From: Candidatus Pelagibacter sp. RS40
GTDB lineage: Bacteria; Pseudomonadota; Alphaproteobacteria; Pelagibacterales; Pelagibacteraceae
Assembly: GCF_002101295.1 (NCBI RefSeq)
Contig: NZ_CP020778.1
Coordinates: 1,095,001-1,159,000, forward strand
Length of the DNA stretch: 64,000 bases
Direction of reading: 5' to 3'
Position 1 is the stretch's first letter. Each line of letters begins with the position of its first letter. Below the pieces are notes generated by a model. The model worked only from the letters and a program-made list of their open reading frames with translations, did no database searches and had not been told where the DNA came from. A program made the translations under genes and the position numbers. Below are positions 45,289 to 54,651 of the stretch, piece after piece.

Positions 45289-46188
45289 ATGTTTAAAAAA
45301 GATATTAAAGAAATATTAAAAAAATTATTATTAAAAATATTTAAAATTGGTTTAAGGTTTAAATTGATAATTTTGCCAGACCATTATTATGTACCTGTAT
45401 CAAATATCTTAGAGCTGAATAAAGATAGGAGTTGGCAAAAGAAATCAAATTTAGATGGAATTTCAATCAATCTGGAACAACAGCTAGCGAATATGAAAAA
45501 AATTGTACAGCCTTTTAAAGAAGAGTATAAAAAAGGTAATTTATATAATGAAGCAATCAAATTAAATGCAGGACCAGGATATGGAACTATCGAGGCGCAA
45601 GCACTTTATGGAGTTATAAAATATTATTCTCCTAAAAAAATTGTTGAAATTGGGTCTGGAGTTTCTACTTTTATTATGTTGAAAACTGGTGCAAAAAATA
45701 TTACTTGTATTGAACCTTACCCATCAAAATTTTTAAAGAACAATACCAATATACATTTAATAAATAAAAAATTACAGCAATGTGACGAAAAAATATTTGA
45801 TGATTTATCTTATGGAGATTTTTTATTTATAGACTCCACGCATTCTTTAAAAATTGGAAGCGATGTATCTAAAATATACCTTGAGGTAATTCCAAAATTA
45901 AAACCAGGTGTAATAATTCATATTCATGATATTTTTTTTCCTTATAATTTCCAGAGGGATGCTAACAATACAATGTTTCAATGGTTAGAAACCCAAATGT
46001 TACAAGCATTATTAGTTAACAATTCAAAAATTGAAATTTTGTTTTGCATGAGCCATCTACATTATGAAAATCCAAATGAACTAAAGGAAATATTTCCAAT
46101 GTATGAACCCCAAAAAGATTACAATGGTATAGAAATAAATGAAAGTAGAGGTTTTTTTCCTTCTTCTATTTATTTAATTACAAAATAA
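45289..46188 (+). CDS. Class I SAM-dependent methyltransferase (Methyltransf_24-like)
   Basis: A 299-residue protein. After an N-terminal region of about 90 residues, GYGTIEAQALYGVIKYYSPK leads to motif I IVEIGSGVSTFIML, then ITCIEPYPSKFL for the acidic strand and FLFIDSTHSLKIGSDVSKIY with IIHIHDIFFPYNF. This is the pattern of Methyltransf_24 enzymes in surface-glycan loci, where they often methylate a hydroxyl. The exact target is unknown. It stands alone between two gaps, 200 bases before and 150 bases after, so it probably has its own promoter. Confidence 0.8.
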   Translation: MFKKDIKEILKKLLLKIFKIGLRFKLIILPDHYYVPVSNILELNKDRSWQKKSNLDGISINLEQQLANMKKIVQPFKEEYKKGNLYNEAIKLNAGPGYGTIEAQALYGVIKYYSPKKIVEIGSGVSTFIMLKTGAKNITCIEPYPSKFLKNNTNIHLINKKLQQCDEKIFDDLSYGDFLFIDSTHSLKIGSDVSKIYLEVIPKLKPGVIIHIHDIFFPYNFQRDANNTMFQWLETQMLQALLVNNSKIEILFCMSHLHYENPNELKEIFPMYEPQKDYNGIEINESRGFFPSSIYLITK

Positions 46189-46338
46189 AAACACACGAAA
46201 TTTTTATTCTGGAGTTTTATAATTTTTTCTATATCAAATTGATTAAGAGTTAAATAAAGCTTACAAAGTCAAAATTATTTAATTTATAATTTACAATTAA
46301 AACTATAATATGTTTGTGTTTATATTAATTATATTAAA

Positions 46339-47859
46339 ATGAAAATTCTAGATTGCACTCTTAGAGATGGAGGATATTACACCGGTTGGGATTTTAGTGA
46401 TGATTTGGTCAATAATTATTTAGATTTAGCCAAACATCTTCCAATAAATATTGTTGAAGTAGGTTATAGAGGCAATAGAAAAAAAAAATCTTATTTTGGT
46501 GAATATTATTTTCTTACAAAAACAAAACTACAAAACATAAAAAAGAAAATTGGCAATAGAACAAAGATTTCAATTATGATTGATTTGAAAGATTGGAAAA
46601 CACCAAAAGAATTAGAATTGAATTTAAAAGATTGCAGATCATGTGTAGATTTAGTCAGATTTGCAGTTAACCCAAGAAACTTGTCAAAGATTAAAAAATA
46701 CTTAGAGATTACAAAAAAACTGGGTTTTACAGTAGCGGTTAATTTAATGTACGTCCATTTAACTCTTAAAGATAAAAAAATAATTTCAAATGTTATTAAA
46801 TTAAATAAGTATTACGATATTTTGTATTTAGTTGACTCTTACGGAACATTAATTCCTGGAGACGTAGGTAATATTATAAAGAAAATTAAATTAATAGATA
46901 AAAATTTAAAAATTGGATTTCATAGTCATAATAATTTAGAGCTAGCACTTTCAAATTCAATTGAGGCAATTGATCATAAAGTAGATTTTGTAGACTGTAC
47001 TTTTACAGGTATGGGAAGAGGGGCTGGAAACTTAAAAACTGAATTGCTGTTATCTTATTTAGGAATTAGGTTGAATAAAATTAAAATTAAAAACTTCAAA
47101 AATATTGGCAATGTGGTTGATAAGTTTGAGGAGATTAGAAATGAGGAAAAATGGGGGGCTACTTTGCCCTATATGATATCAGGTTCTACAAATTCTCCTC
47201 AATCAGAAGCAATGCAATTAATAAAATCTAAAAGATATGATATGACAGACATTGTATCATATCTTTTTAAAAAAAAGGAAAAAAAAATTAATATTATCAA
47301 AAAATTAAATTTTAAAAAAAAAGAAGTTTTAATTATTGGTGGAGGAATTACAGTTAAAAAAAAAATAAATTATCTTCAAGAATTTCTAAAAGAAAAGAAA
47401 AATCTTTTTGTAATTTTTTCTAGCTCAAGAAATACAGAGTTATTCAAAAATTTATCTGCAAGATCTGTTACATGCATAACAGGAAATGAAATATTGAAAA
47501 TTAATAAGAATTATTTAAACAAAAATAAATTCATTATTAATAATTTGATAGATGATAAAACTTTACTACCAAAAAAAAATCAAAACTTTTTTAAATTAAA
47601 AAAAAATCTACTTTCAAAAAAAATTAATAATTCACCTTTAGCTATATCTTTAGCTGCAGCCAAAGAAATAAATGCAAAAAAAATTTTTCTTATAGGATTT
47701 GATGGATTTAATAAAACTGACAAGATAAATAACTATAGTTTATTTAACGAAAATCAAAAAATTATAAATTTTTATGATAAGAGAATGAATATGGTTTTTT
47801 TAAGCGAAACAAGTTATGATGTTAAAAATAGAACTTCAATTTTCAAATATTTAAAATGA
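46339..47859 (+). CDS. Aldolase (HMGL-like) fused to a DUF115-like domain
   Basis: A 506-residue fusion. Residues 1 to about 260 form a DRE-TIM metallolyase domain: KILDCTLRDGGYYTGWDFSD (catalytic Asp and Arg), DLVRFAVNPRN, FHSHNNLELALSNSIEAI (metal-binding His-x-His), and GMGRGAGNLKTEL. The rest, from about 320, has a second domain with KKEVLIIGGGITVKKKINYL, FVIFSSSRNTELF and SLAAAKEINAKKIFLIGFDG, like a DUF115 protein and unlike the usual dimerisation domain of these aldolases. It resembles the protein at 27692 in its last part. Pyruvate-type aldol chemistry on a sugar precursor is likely; the product is unknown. Confidence 0.8.
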   Translation: MKILDCTLRDGGYYTGWDFSDDLVNNYLDLAKHLPINIVEVGYRGNRKKKSYFGEYYFLTKTKLQNIKKKIGNRTKISIMIDLKDWKTPKELELNLKDCRSCVDLVRFAVNPRNLSKIKKYLEITKKLGFTVAVNLMYVHLTLKDKKIISNVIKLNKYYDILYLVDSYGTLIPGDVGNIIKKIKLIDKNLKIGFHSHNNLELALSNSIEAIDHKVDFVDCTFTGMGRGAGNLKTELLLSYLGIRLNKIKIKNFKNIGNVVDKFEEIRNEEKWGATLPYMISGSTNSPQSEAMQLIKSKRYDMTDIVSYLFKKKEKKINIIKKLNFKKKEVLIIGGGITVKKKINYLQEFLKEKKNLFVIFSSSRNTELFKNLSARSVTCITGNEILKINKNYLNKNKFIINNLIDDKTLLPKKNQNFFKLKKNLLSKKINNSPLAISLAAAKEINAKKIFLIGFDGFNKTDKINNYSLFNENQKIINFYDKRMNMVFLSETSYDVKNRTSIFKYLK

Positions 47860-47941
47860 TTTTTTTATTATATAAACAAAATTTTTTGTAAGTATTATTA
47901 TTGTTAAATATTTTAATGATACAGCAATTTCTTGTTAATTT

Positions 47942-48952
47942 ATGATTAAAAATAAAAAAATACTAATTGTTGGTGCCGGCGGCTTTATTGGAGGCCATTT
48001 AGTAAATCGATTGTTAAAAGATGGTAATTCTATAGTTGCCACTGATATAAAACCAAAAGAATTTTGGTTCCAAGATTTTTCAGAAGCTAAAAATCATTAT
48101 GCAATGGATATGAAAGATATATCTAATTGCAGAGAGGTAACTAAAAATATTGATTTCGTTTTTAATATGGCATGTAATATGGGAGGGATGGGTTTTATTG
48201 AAAATAATAAAGCTGAATGTATGCAGTCCGTTTTAATAAATACAAACCTTTTGATAGCTTGCAACGAGAGTAAAGTTCATAAATATTTTTTTTCATCTAG
48301 TGCTTGTGCTTATAATACAAAGAAACAAGAAGATGTTTTTATTGATGGTTTAAAGGAGGAAGATGCTTACCCAGCAAATCCAGAAGATGGTTACGGATGG
48401 GAAAAATTATTTAGTGAAAGAATGTGCAGGCACTTTATGGAAGATTATGGTCTTGAGGTAAGAGTAGCACGCTATCATAATATCTATGGACCTTTTGGAA
48501 CATACGATGGTGGTAGAGAAAAAGCACCAGCTGCTCTTTGTAGAAAAATTATTCAAGCCAAGAAAGAAAATAAAGATACGATAGATGTTTGGGGGGATGG
48601 TAAACAAACAAGAACTTTTTTGTACGTTGACGAATGTGTTGAAGGAACTTTAAGATTATTTGAGTCAAATTACTCAGGACCTTTAAATATAGGAAGCGAT
48701 GAACAAGTTTCAATAAATCAAATGATTGAAATGATTGAAGATATTTCGAAAGTAAAAACTTTAAATAAAAATTATCAATTAGATAAACCCAAAGGTGTTA
48801 GAGGAAGATCTAGCAATAATGAATTGATAAAAAAAGTCCTTAATTGGAGTTATAAAATGAATTTAAAAGATGGACTAACAAAAACTTATAATTGGATTGA
48901 AAATGAAATGTCTAAAAAGGGTTCAAATTTAAATAGATTTACTAAGCCTTAA
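47942..48952 (+). CDS. GDP-mannose 3,5-epimerase-like SDR enzyme
   Basis: A 336-residue extended SDR. The Rossmann motif is GAGGFIGGH (residues 11-19). The distinctive parts match plant GDP-mannose 3,5-epimerase: NMACNMGGMGFIENN (75-89), SSACAYN with Cys122, YGWEK (Tyr151, Lys155) and NIYGPFGTYDGGREKAP (180-196), followed by WGDGKQTRTFLYVDECVEG. In the plant enzyme the matching Cys is catalytic for epimerisation, so the same chemistry is likely here. Product would be GDP-L-galactose or GDP-L-gulose. It precedes gmd by 98 bases on the same strand. Confidence 0.82.
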   Translation: MIKNKKILIVGAGGFIGGHLVNRLLKDGNSIVATDIKPKEFWFQDFSEAKNHYAMDMKDISNCREVTKNIDFVFNMACNMGGMGFIENNKAECMQSVLINTNLLIACNESKVHKYFFSSSACAYNTKKQEDVFIDGLKEEDAYPANPEDGYGWEKLFSERMCRHFMEDYGLEVRVARYHNIYGPFGTYDGGREKAPAALCRKIIQAKKENKDTIDVWGDGKQTRTFLYVDECVEGTLRLFESNYSGPLNIGSDEQVSINQMIEMIEDISKVKTLNKNYQLDKPKGVRGRSSNNELIKKVLNWSYKMNLKDGLTKTYNWIENEMSKKGSNLNRFTKP

Positions 48953-49050
48953 AATGTTAATTATTTATTAAATAAAATGAATTTTGAATACAAAAATAAC
49001 ATTATAAGTTTTGAAATAATTTTGCATAAGATACATCTTAAATATAATTG

Positions 49051-50085
49051 ATGACAAAAAAAACTGCTTTAATTACTGGAATTACTGGACAAGATGGTGC
49101 CTACCTAGCAAGGTTTCTTTTAAAAAAAAATTATAAGGTTATTGGTTTAGAGAGAAGATCTGCTAGAAGTTTTAATTGGAGGTTAGAGAAATTAAATATA
49201 AATGATAAAGTAATTATTGAAGATACAGATATAAAAGAAATAAATAATCTTATAAGAATATTTGATAAATACAAAGTAGATGAAGTTTATAATTTAGCAG
49301 CTCAATCTTTTGTTTATAGTTCTTTTCAAAACCCAATAGAAACCTCTTTAGTAAATTCTATTGGTACTCTAAATCTTTTAGAAATTATAAGAAACAAGAA
49401 AAATAAAATAAAATTTTATCAAGCGTCTACATCTGAAATGTTTGGTGAAAGCAAAAGTATTAAACAAGATGAAAAAACTTTGTTTCACCCAAGAAGTCCA
49501 TATGCCACTTCAAAGACTTTTGCTCATTATTCTGTTCAAAATTATAGAGAAGCATATAATCTTCACGCAGTAAGTGGCATTCTTTTTAACCACGAGTCCC
49601 CACTTCGCGGAGAAGAATTTATCACTAGAAAAATTACTCTTGGCTTATCAAAAATTGTGTTAAAAAAACAAAAAAATTTAAAAATAGGAAATCTTTATGC
49701 AAAAAGAGATTGGGGCTATGCTGATGATTATGTTGAGGCTATGTGGAAAATGCTTCAATCAAAAAAGCCAGATGATTATGTAATTGCGACAGGAAAAAAT
49801 CATTCAATTAAACAGTTTATTAATGAGTCGATTAAAGCATTAAAACTTAAAACAAAGTGGGTTGGAAAAGGTTTAAACGAAAAATTAATAAACACCGAGA
49901 ATAATAAAGCTATAATAGTTATAGATAAAAAATTTTTTAGACCTACTGAGGTAAATATTCTTAAGGGAAATTATCAAAAAGCAAAGAGAGAACTGAAATG
50001 GAAACCTAAAACTAATTTTTCCAAATTAGTAAAAATGATGATAGCTTCAGACTTAGAATATGTTAAAAATTTAGATAAAAATTAG
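49051..50085 (+). CDS. gmd: GDP-mannose 4,6-dehydratase
   Basis: Gmd turns GDP-mannose into GDP-4-keto-6-deoxymannose, the precursor of fucose-, rhamnose- and perosamine-type sugars. The motif is ALITGITGQDGAYLARFLLK (the typical GITGQDG loop), then VYNLAAQSFVYSSF, the active-site TSEMFG, the YATSK pair and the family block NHESPLRGEEFITRKITLGL. The start ATG at 49051 is preferred over a preceding in-frame TTG (49048). The 344 residues fit the family. No 4-ketoreductase (fcl or rmd) is recognisable nearby, so the final sugar is open. It ends overlapping convergent galE by 23 bases. Confidence 0.93.
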   Translation: MTKKTALITGITGQDGAYLARFLLKKNYKVIGLERRSARSFNWRLEKLNINDKVIIEDTDIKEINNLIRIFDKYKVDEVYNLAAQSFVYSSFQNPIETSLVNSIGTLNLLEIIRNKKNKIKFYQASTSEMFGESKSIKQDEKTLFHPRSPYATSKTFAHYSVQNYREAYNLHAVSGILFNHESPLRGEEFITRKITLGLSKIVLKKQKNLKIGNLYAKRDWGYADDYVEAMWKMLQSKKPDDYVIATGKNHSIKQFINESIKALKLKTKWVGKGLNEKLINTENNKAIIVIDKKFFRPTEVNILKGNYQKAKRELKWKPKTNFSKLVKMMIASDLEYVKNLDKN

Positions 50086-51067
50086 TTTTTAATTTTTTTT
50101 CCCATTTAATTGCACTTTGTATTATTAATTTAATATCATTATACTTTGGCCTCCAAATTATAATCTTTTTAAATTTTGAGGTATTTGCAAATACTTGAGC
50201 AATATCACCAGGTCTTCTTTTTTGATACTTAACCTCAATACCTTTTTTTATTTTCTTAAAAATATTGACTATCTGTTGAACAGAATATCCTTTTCCATAC
50301 CCACAGTTTAAAATAAATGATTTTTGGTTATCTTTTAAATACTTTAATCCTTTAATATGAATATCAGCTAAATCAGAAACATGTATATAATCTCTAATGC
50401 AAGTGCCATCTTTTGTTAAATAATCATTACCAAAGATATTAATTTTTGGTTTATTCTTTAAAGACTCAATTGCTAAATTTTTTATTAAGTGTCCATGCGA
50501 AGTCTCGATTTCACCAATTTTTCCAGATAGGCTAGCTCCCGCAACATTAAAATATCTTAAAATACCAAAATTATAATTATATTTTTTTTTATACTTTTTA
50601 ATTAATTCTTCCCCTTTAAATTTAGTATAACCATAGTATCCACCCGGATTAGGTTTTTTATTTTCATCTACTGCACCTTTAACATTACCATATACTGCAC
50701 ATGATGATGAAAAAATTATGTTTTTAACTGATGAATTCCCACAAGCTTCAATAAGATTTTTTGTACCAATAACATTATTATTATAATATTTTTTTTTATT
50801 CTTTTCTGCTTCACTTACATTTAAGTAGGCCGCAAGGTGAATAATTGATTCAATTTTGTTATTTTTTATAATTCTTGTTAGATCTTTCTTATTTTTGATA
50901 TCAGCCTTGATGAATTTAGCTTTTTTATTAATTAATTTTTTATATCCAGTTACTAAATTATCTAAGATTATTACTCTATTTTTAGTTTTAACTAATTTTT
51001 CAACAATGTGGCTTCCGATATATCCAGCTCCACCTGTTACTAAAATATTGTTGCTTGATTTATACAT
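50063..51067 (-). CDS. galE: UDP-glucose 4-epimerase
   Basis: A 334-residue SDR with ILVTGGAGYIGSHIVEKL at the N-terminus, ILDNLVTGY, the active-site SSSCAVYG and YGYTKFKGEEL (Tyr-x3-Lys), then LRYFNVAGASLSGKIGE and GTCIRDYIHVSDLADIH. These are the GalE-specific blocks. The enzyme interconverts UDP-glucose and UDP-galactose, or the N-acetyl forms, and would supply island glycans. The gene is convergent with gmd (23-base overlap) and divergent from the flavin dehydrogenase gene (23-base gap), so it marks the edge of the polysaccharide island. Confidence 0.9.
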   Translation of the reverse strand: MYKSSNNILVTGGAGYIGSHIVEKLVKTKNRVIILDNLVTGYKKLINKKAKFIKADIKNKKDLTRIIKNNKIESIIHLAAYLNVSEAEKNKKKYYNNNVIGTKNLIEACGNSSVKNIIFSSSCAVYGNVKGAVDENKKPNPGGYYGYTKFKGEELIKKYKKKYNYNFGILRYFNVAGASLSGKIGEIETSHGHLIKNLAIESLKNKPKINIFGNDYLTKDGTCIRDYIHVSDLADIHIKGLKYLKDNQKSFILNCGYGKGYSVQQIVNIFKKIKKGIEVKYQKRRPGDIAQVFANTSKFKKIIIWRPKYNDIKLIIQSAIKWEKKLKTNFYLNF

Positions 51068-51090
51068 TTATAATTATAATTAATTTAAAA

Positions 51091-53532
51091 ATGATTAAAA
51101 ATCTTCCAAAAAGTTGTAAAGTAGTTGTTATAGGTGGTGGTGTTGTCGGAACATCCTGCTTATATCATTTAGCAAAATTTGGTTGGAAAGATGTAATTTT
51201 ACTAGAGAGAGATCAATTAACATCTGGAACTACTTGGCATGCTGCGGGATTAGTAAGTCAATTAGGTCCCTCAGCAGCTATCACTAAGATTAGAAAATAC
51301 ACACTGGATTTATATAAAGAGCTAGAAAAAAAGGTAGATCACTCACCAGGTTTAAGATTAAATGGTGCACTTTCAATTGCAGAAAACAAAGGTAGGTGGC
51401 AGGAGTTACAAAGACAAGCAACAACAGCACAACTTTATGATGTTGATGTACGAATTTTAGATAAAGATCAAATAAAAAAAAAGTATCCAATTGTAAATAC
51501 TGATGAAGTTTTAGGTGGAATTTTGATGCCTGGAGATGGTGCAGCGGATCCATCAGGCGTAACACATATGCTGGCCAAAGCAGCAAAAATGGAAGGTGCT
51601 AAAATTTATGAAAAATCACCTGTAAAAGAAATCTTAACTAAGAAGGGTAGAATTTCTGGTGTTAGAGTAAATGATCAAATTATTGATTGTGAATACATAG
51701 TTCTTGCATCAGGTATGTGGTCTAGACAAATTGGAGAAAAGGCTGGAGTTAGCATCCCTCTTTATCCAGCAGAACATTTTTATATTATCACTGAACCTAT
51801 AAAAAATCTTTCAAGCAATTTACCGGTGATAAGAGATTTTGATAATAGGACTTACATTAAAGAAGATGCAGGTAAAATATTAGTTGGAATTTTTGAGGGA
51901 AATTCAATACCTGCATGGAATAAGACAAATGTAGTTCCTGAGGAATTCTCTTTCGGTGAATTTCAAGAAAATTTTGAACATTTTGAACCATATTTAAATT
52001 CTGCAATTAAAAGATTTCCAGTTTTAGAAACAGCTGGAATTAGAAAGTTTTTTTCAGGCCCAGAGTCTTTTACACCAGATACAAATACCCTTTTAGGTGA
52101 AGTTCCTGAAATTAAAAATTTTTTTGTATGCTGTGGTTTAAATAGTATTGGAATTGGGAGTGGGGGAGGTGTTGGAAAAGTAACAGCAGAATGGTTAATC
52201 AACGGCCATATCAATGAAGATATATTTTCATATGATATAAAAAGATTTCAAAAATTTCATTCAGGGTTAGGATTTATTAAAGAGAGAATTACAGAAACAC
52301 TTGGAGATTTATATGGAATGCATTGGCCATTTAAACAACACAAAACTTCTAGAGATCAAAAATTAACCCCATATCATGATGAAATGAAAAAAGCAGGTGC
52401 ATGCTTTGGTGTAACAGGAGGCTATGAAAGACCGATGTGGTATGCACTTAATGGACAGAAACCAGAATATGAATACTCTTATAATTATCAAAACTGGTAT
52501 CCTGCTGTTGAGTATGAGACTAAAAATACAAGAGAAAACGTTGGTTTGTTTGATCTAACTGCATTTTCAAAATATGACTTAAAAGGTAAAAATGTTCATT
52601 TTGAACTTCAAAAACTTTGTACCGCCAACATTAAAAATGAACCTGGCAAAACTACATATACACAAATGCTAAATGAAGATGGTGGTATTGAAACTGATCT
52701 TACCGTTGTTTGTTTTGATAAAGAATATTTTAGAATAATTACTTCTGCAGCTAATAGAGAAAGAGATAAATTTCATATTTTAAAACATTTATCTCAAGAT
52801 ATAGATTTTAAAGATGTTACAGATGAAATAGCATGTCTAGGTTTATTTGGTCCAAAAAGTGAGGATCTCCTTAAAAAACTGACTAAAGATAATATATCAA
52901 GAGATGTTATTAACTTTGCATCTTTTAAAAAAATACAAATAGATAATATAGATATTTTTGCACAAAGATTATCTTATGTTGGTGAATATGGTTTTGAACT
53001 TTATATGGATATAAATAATTCAAAGAAAATTTTCAATTTAATTACTGATAATGGAAAAGAATTTAATTTATCTTTATGTGGCATGCATGCATTAGATACA
53101 ATGCGCATGGAAACAGGATTTTTACATTGGGGTCATGATATATCACCTGAGGAAAATCAATATCAAGCAGGACTAAGTTTTTTGATTAGCTACAAGAAAA
53201 ATATAGATTTTATTGGAAAGAAAGCATTGTCTAAAATAAAAGATAAACCTTTAGATAAACGTATGATGATGTTTACTTTAAAAGATAACCAACCAGGACA
53301 CCCTTTATTACTTCATGATGAACCAATTTATTTAGATGATAAAATTATTGGTAGAACAACGTCAGGAAATTATTCATTTTGTTATAATAAAAATTTATCA
53401 TTTGGATATGTAAACTCTGGAAATACGAAAGAAACACTTAAGGATAAAAATATTTATATAGAAATTGAAAAAAAAAAATATAAAGCAGATATTTTACAAG
53501 AACCCCTTAATCAAAAAAATTTTAGGAATTAA
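51091..53532 (+). CDS. Dimethylglycine/sarcosine dehydrogenase-like protein with GcvT domain
   Basis: An 813-residue FAD enzyme fused to a folate-binding GcvT domain. The N-terminus has VVVIGGGVVGTSCLYHLAKF and SGTTWHAAGL; His50 in the WHAAG motif is the usual covalent FAD-attachment site of DMGDH-type enzymes. The DAO domain covers about 1-370, and the GcvT-like part from about 430, with FDLTAFSKYDLKGK, LYMDIN and GMHALDTMRMETGF. Start 51091 is chosen because the earlier in-frame ATG at 51055 would add a hydrophobic leader and run into galE. It should demethylate an osmolyte such as dimethylglycine or sarcosine and pass electrons to ETF. An 11-A run lies near the end (53468-53478). Confidence 0.88.
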   Translation: MIKNLPKSCKVVVIGGGVVGTSCLYHLAKFGWKDVILLERDQLTSGTTWHAAGLVSQLGPSAAITKIRKYTLDLYKELEKKVDHSPGLRLNGALSIAENKGRWQELQRQATTAQLYDVDVRILDKDQIKKKYPIVNTDEVLGGILMPGDGAADPSGVTHMLAKAAKMEGAKIYEKSPVKEILTKKGRISGVRVNDQIIDCEYIVLASGMWSRQIGEKAGVSIPLYPAEHFYIITEPIKNLSSNLPVIRDFDNRTYIKEDAGKILVGIFEGNSIPAWNKTNVVPEEFSFGEFQENFEHFEPYLNSAIKRFPVLETAGIRKFFSGPESFTPDTNTLLGEVPEIKNFFVCCGLNSIGIGSGGGVGKVTAEWLINGHINEDIFSYDIKRFQKFHSGLGFIKERITETLGDLYGMHWPFKQHKTSRDQKLTPYHDEMKKAGACFGVTGGYERPMWYALNGQKPEYEYSYNYQNWYPAVEYETKNTRENVGLFDLTAFSKYDLKGKNVHFELQKLCTANIKNEPGKTTYTQMLNEDGGIETDLTVVCFDKEYFRIITSAANRERDKFHILKHLSQDIDFKDVTDEIACLGLFGPKSEDLLKKLTKDNISRDVINFASFKKIQIDNIDIFAQRLSYVGEYGFELYMDINNSKKIFNLITDNGKEFNLSLCGMHALDTMRMETGFLHWGHDISPEENQYQAGLSFLISYKKNIDFIGKKALSKIKDKPLDKRMMMFTLKDNQPGHPLLLHDEPIYLDDKIIGRTTSGNYSFCYNKNLSFGYVNSGNTKETLKDKNIYIEIEKKKYKADILQEPLNQKNFRN

Positions 53533-54585
53533 TTATTTAACAAAAGTATCGTTAAATTGTTTTGTAACTCTTACAAATGTTGTACATTTACTAAGTTGTT
53601 TTAAAGAGGGGGCACCGACATAAGTACAACTACTTCTAACACCACCTAATATATCTTTAATTGTGTCAGTTATTTTTCCTCTATATTTTACTCTTACAGT
53701 TCTTCCTTCACTACTTCTATAGTCTGATAAACCGCCATAATGTTTTTTGTTTGCTGTTTCAGAACTCGAGCCATAAAATTCTATATATTTTGATCCATTT
53801 GATTTAACTAACTTACCTTTTCCCTCATCGTGACCTGCAAGCATTCCACCCAACATTACAAAGTCAGCTCCGCCACCAAATCCTTTTGCAACATCTCCTG
53901 GACAGGTGCATCCCCCATCAGCAATTATATGTGCGCCTAAACCATGCGCTGCATCAGCACATTCAATTACTGCACTAAGTTGAGGGTATCCAACACCTGT
54001 TTGTAATCTTGTTGTGCAAACTGAGCCTGGTCCAATTCCAACTTTAACTATATCAGCTCCTGACAATATTAATTCTTGTGTCATATCAGCTGTAACGACA
54101 TTTCCAGCAATAATTGTTTTTGTTGGATATTTATCTCTAACTGATTTTAAAAATTTTGAGAAATGTTCTGAATATCCATTTGCAACATCAATACAAATAA
54201 ATTTTATAAAACTATATTCTTTTAAAATTTTGTCTAAGTTATCAAAATCGTCTTTCTTAATACCAATTGAAAGTGCAATATTTGGATGAATTGATTTAAT
54301 TTTTTTGAAAGCTTTAATTTTTTTAATATCATGTTGTTTTGTGAGGCAAGTTATCATTTGAAACTCTGATAACTTTTCAGCAATACCTAATTCACCAACA
54401 CCATCCATATTAGCAGCAATAATTGGGATCCCAGACCATTCGTTGTTTGAGTATTTAAATCTATATGTTCTTTTAAGATTTACATCTTTACGGCTTTGAA
54501 GAGTGCTTCTTTTCGGTCTAAATAGCACATCTGAATAATCTAGTTTTAGTTCTTCCTCTATTCTCACAAAAGGGAAGATATACAT
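53533..54585 (-). CDS. guaC: GMP reductase
   Basis: GuaC converts GMP to IMP with NADPH. The 350-residue protein has [15 protein letters not shown], the motif [26 protein letters not shown] and the catalytic [17 protein letters not shown] (Cys189), followed by [20 protein letters not shown] and the flap-region [16 protein letters not shown]. The GuaC-type ending ([10 protein letters not shown]) and absence of CBS domains separate it from IMP dehydrogenase. The gene is convergent with the flavin dehydrogenase gene (stops adjacent), and 66 bases separate its start from the end of the upstream epimerase gene. Confidence 0.92.
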   Translation of the reverse strand: MYIFPFVRIEEELKLDYSDVLFRPKRSTLQSRKDVNLKRTYRFKYSNNEWSGIPIIAANMDGVGELGIAEKLSEFQMITCLTKQHDIKKIKAFKKIKSIHPNIALSIGIKKDDFDNLDKILKEYSFIKFICIDVANGYSEHFSKFLKSVRDKYPTKTIIAGNVVTADMTQELILSGADIVKVGIGPGSVCTTRLQTGVGYPQLSAVIECADAAHGLGAHIIADGGCTCPGDVAKGFGGGADFVMLGGMLAGHDEGKGKLVKSNGSKYIEFYGSSSETANKKHYGGLSDYRSSEGRTVRVKYRGKITDTIKDILGGVRSSCTYVGAPSLKQLSKCTTFVRVTKQFNDTFVK

Positions 54586-54651
54586 TCTATTGAATAGAAT
54601 TCAAATAATTATTATCTTAAAAAAGCATTGAAATTCTTATTAACTATAAAT

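Larger units (their letters stand above)
18220..51067. other. Surface-polysaccharide gene island (probable hypervariable region)
   Basis: This block holds 28 genes: a ligase, Wza, Wzc, a priming transferase, Wzx, a Wzy-like protein, glycosyltransferases, methyltransferases, amidotransferases and nucleotide-sugar enzymes. Strand switches at 19538, 20856, 32583, 33650, 37530, 43607 and 50063, and the A/T content rises visibly, with many long A runs in genes. The flanks are ordinary core genes. No integrase, IS or phage gene marks the ends. SAR11 genomes are known to carry such variable surface regions; placing this one among them is inference. Confidence 0.75.

Noticed and set aside
51055-51090. 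Upstream ATG for the DMGDH-like gene
   Set aside because: It would overlap galE and add a hydrophobic stretch not seen in this cytoplasmic family.
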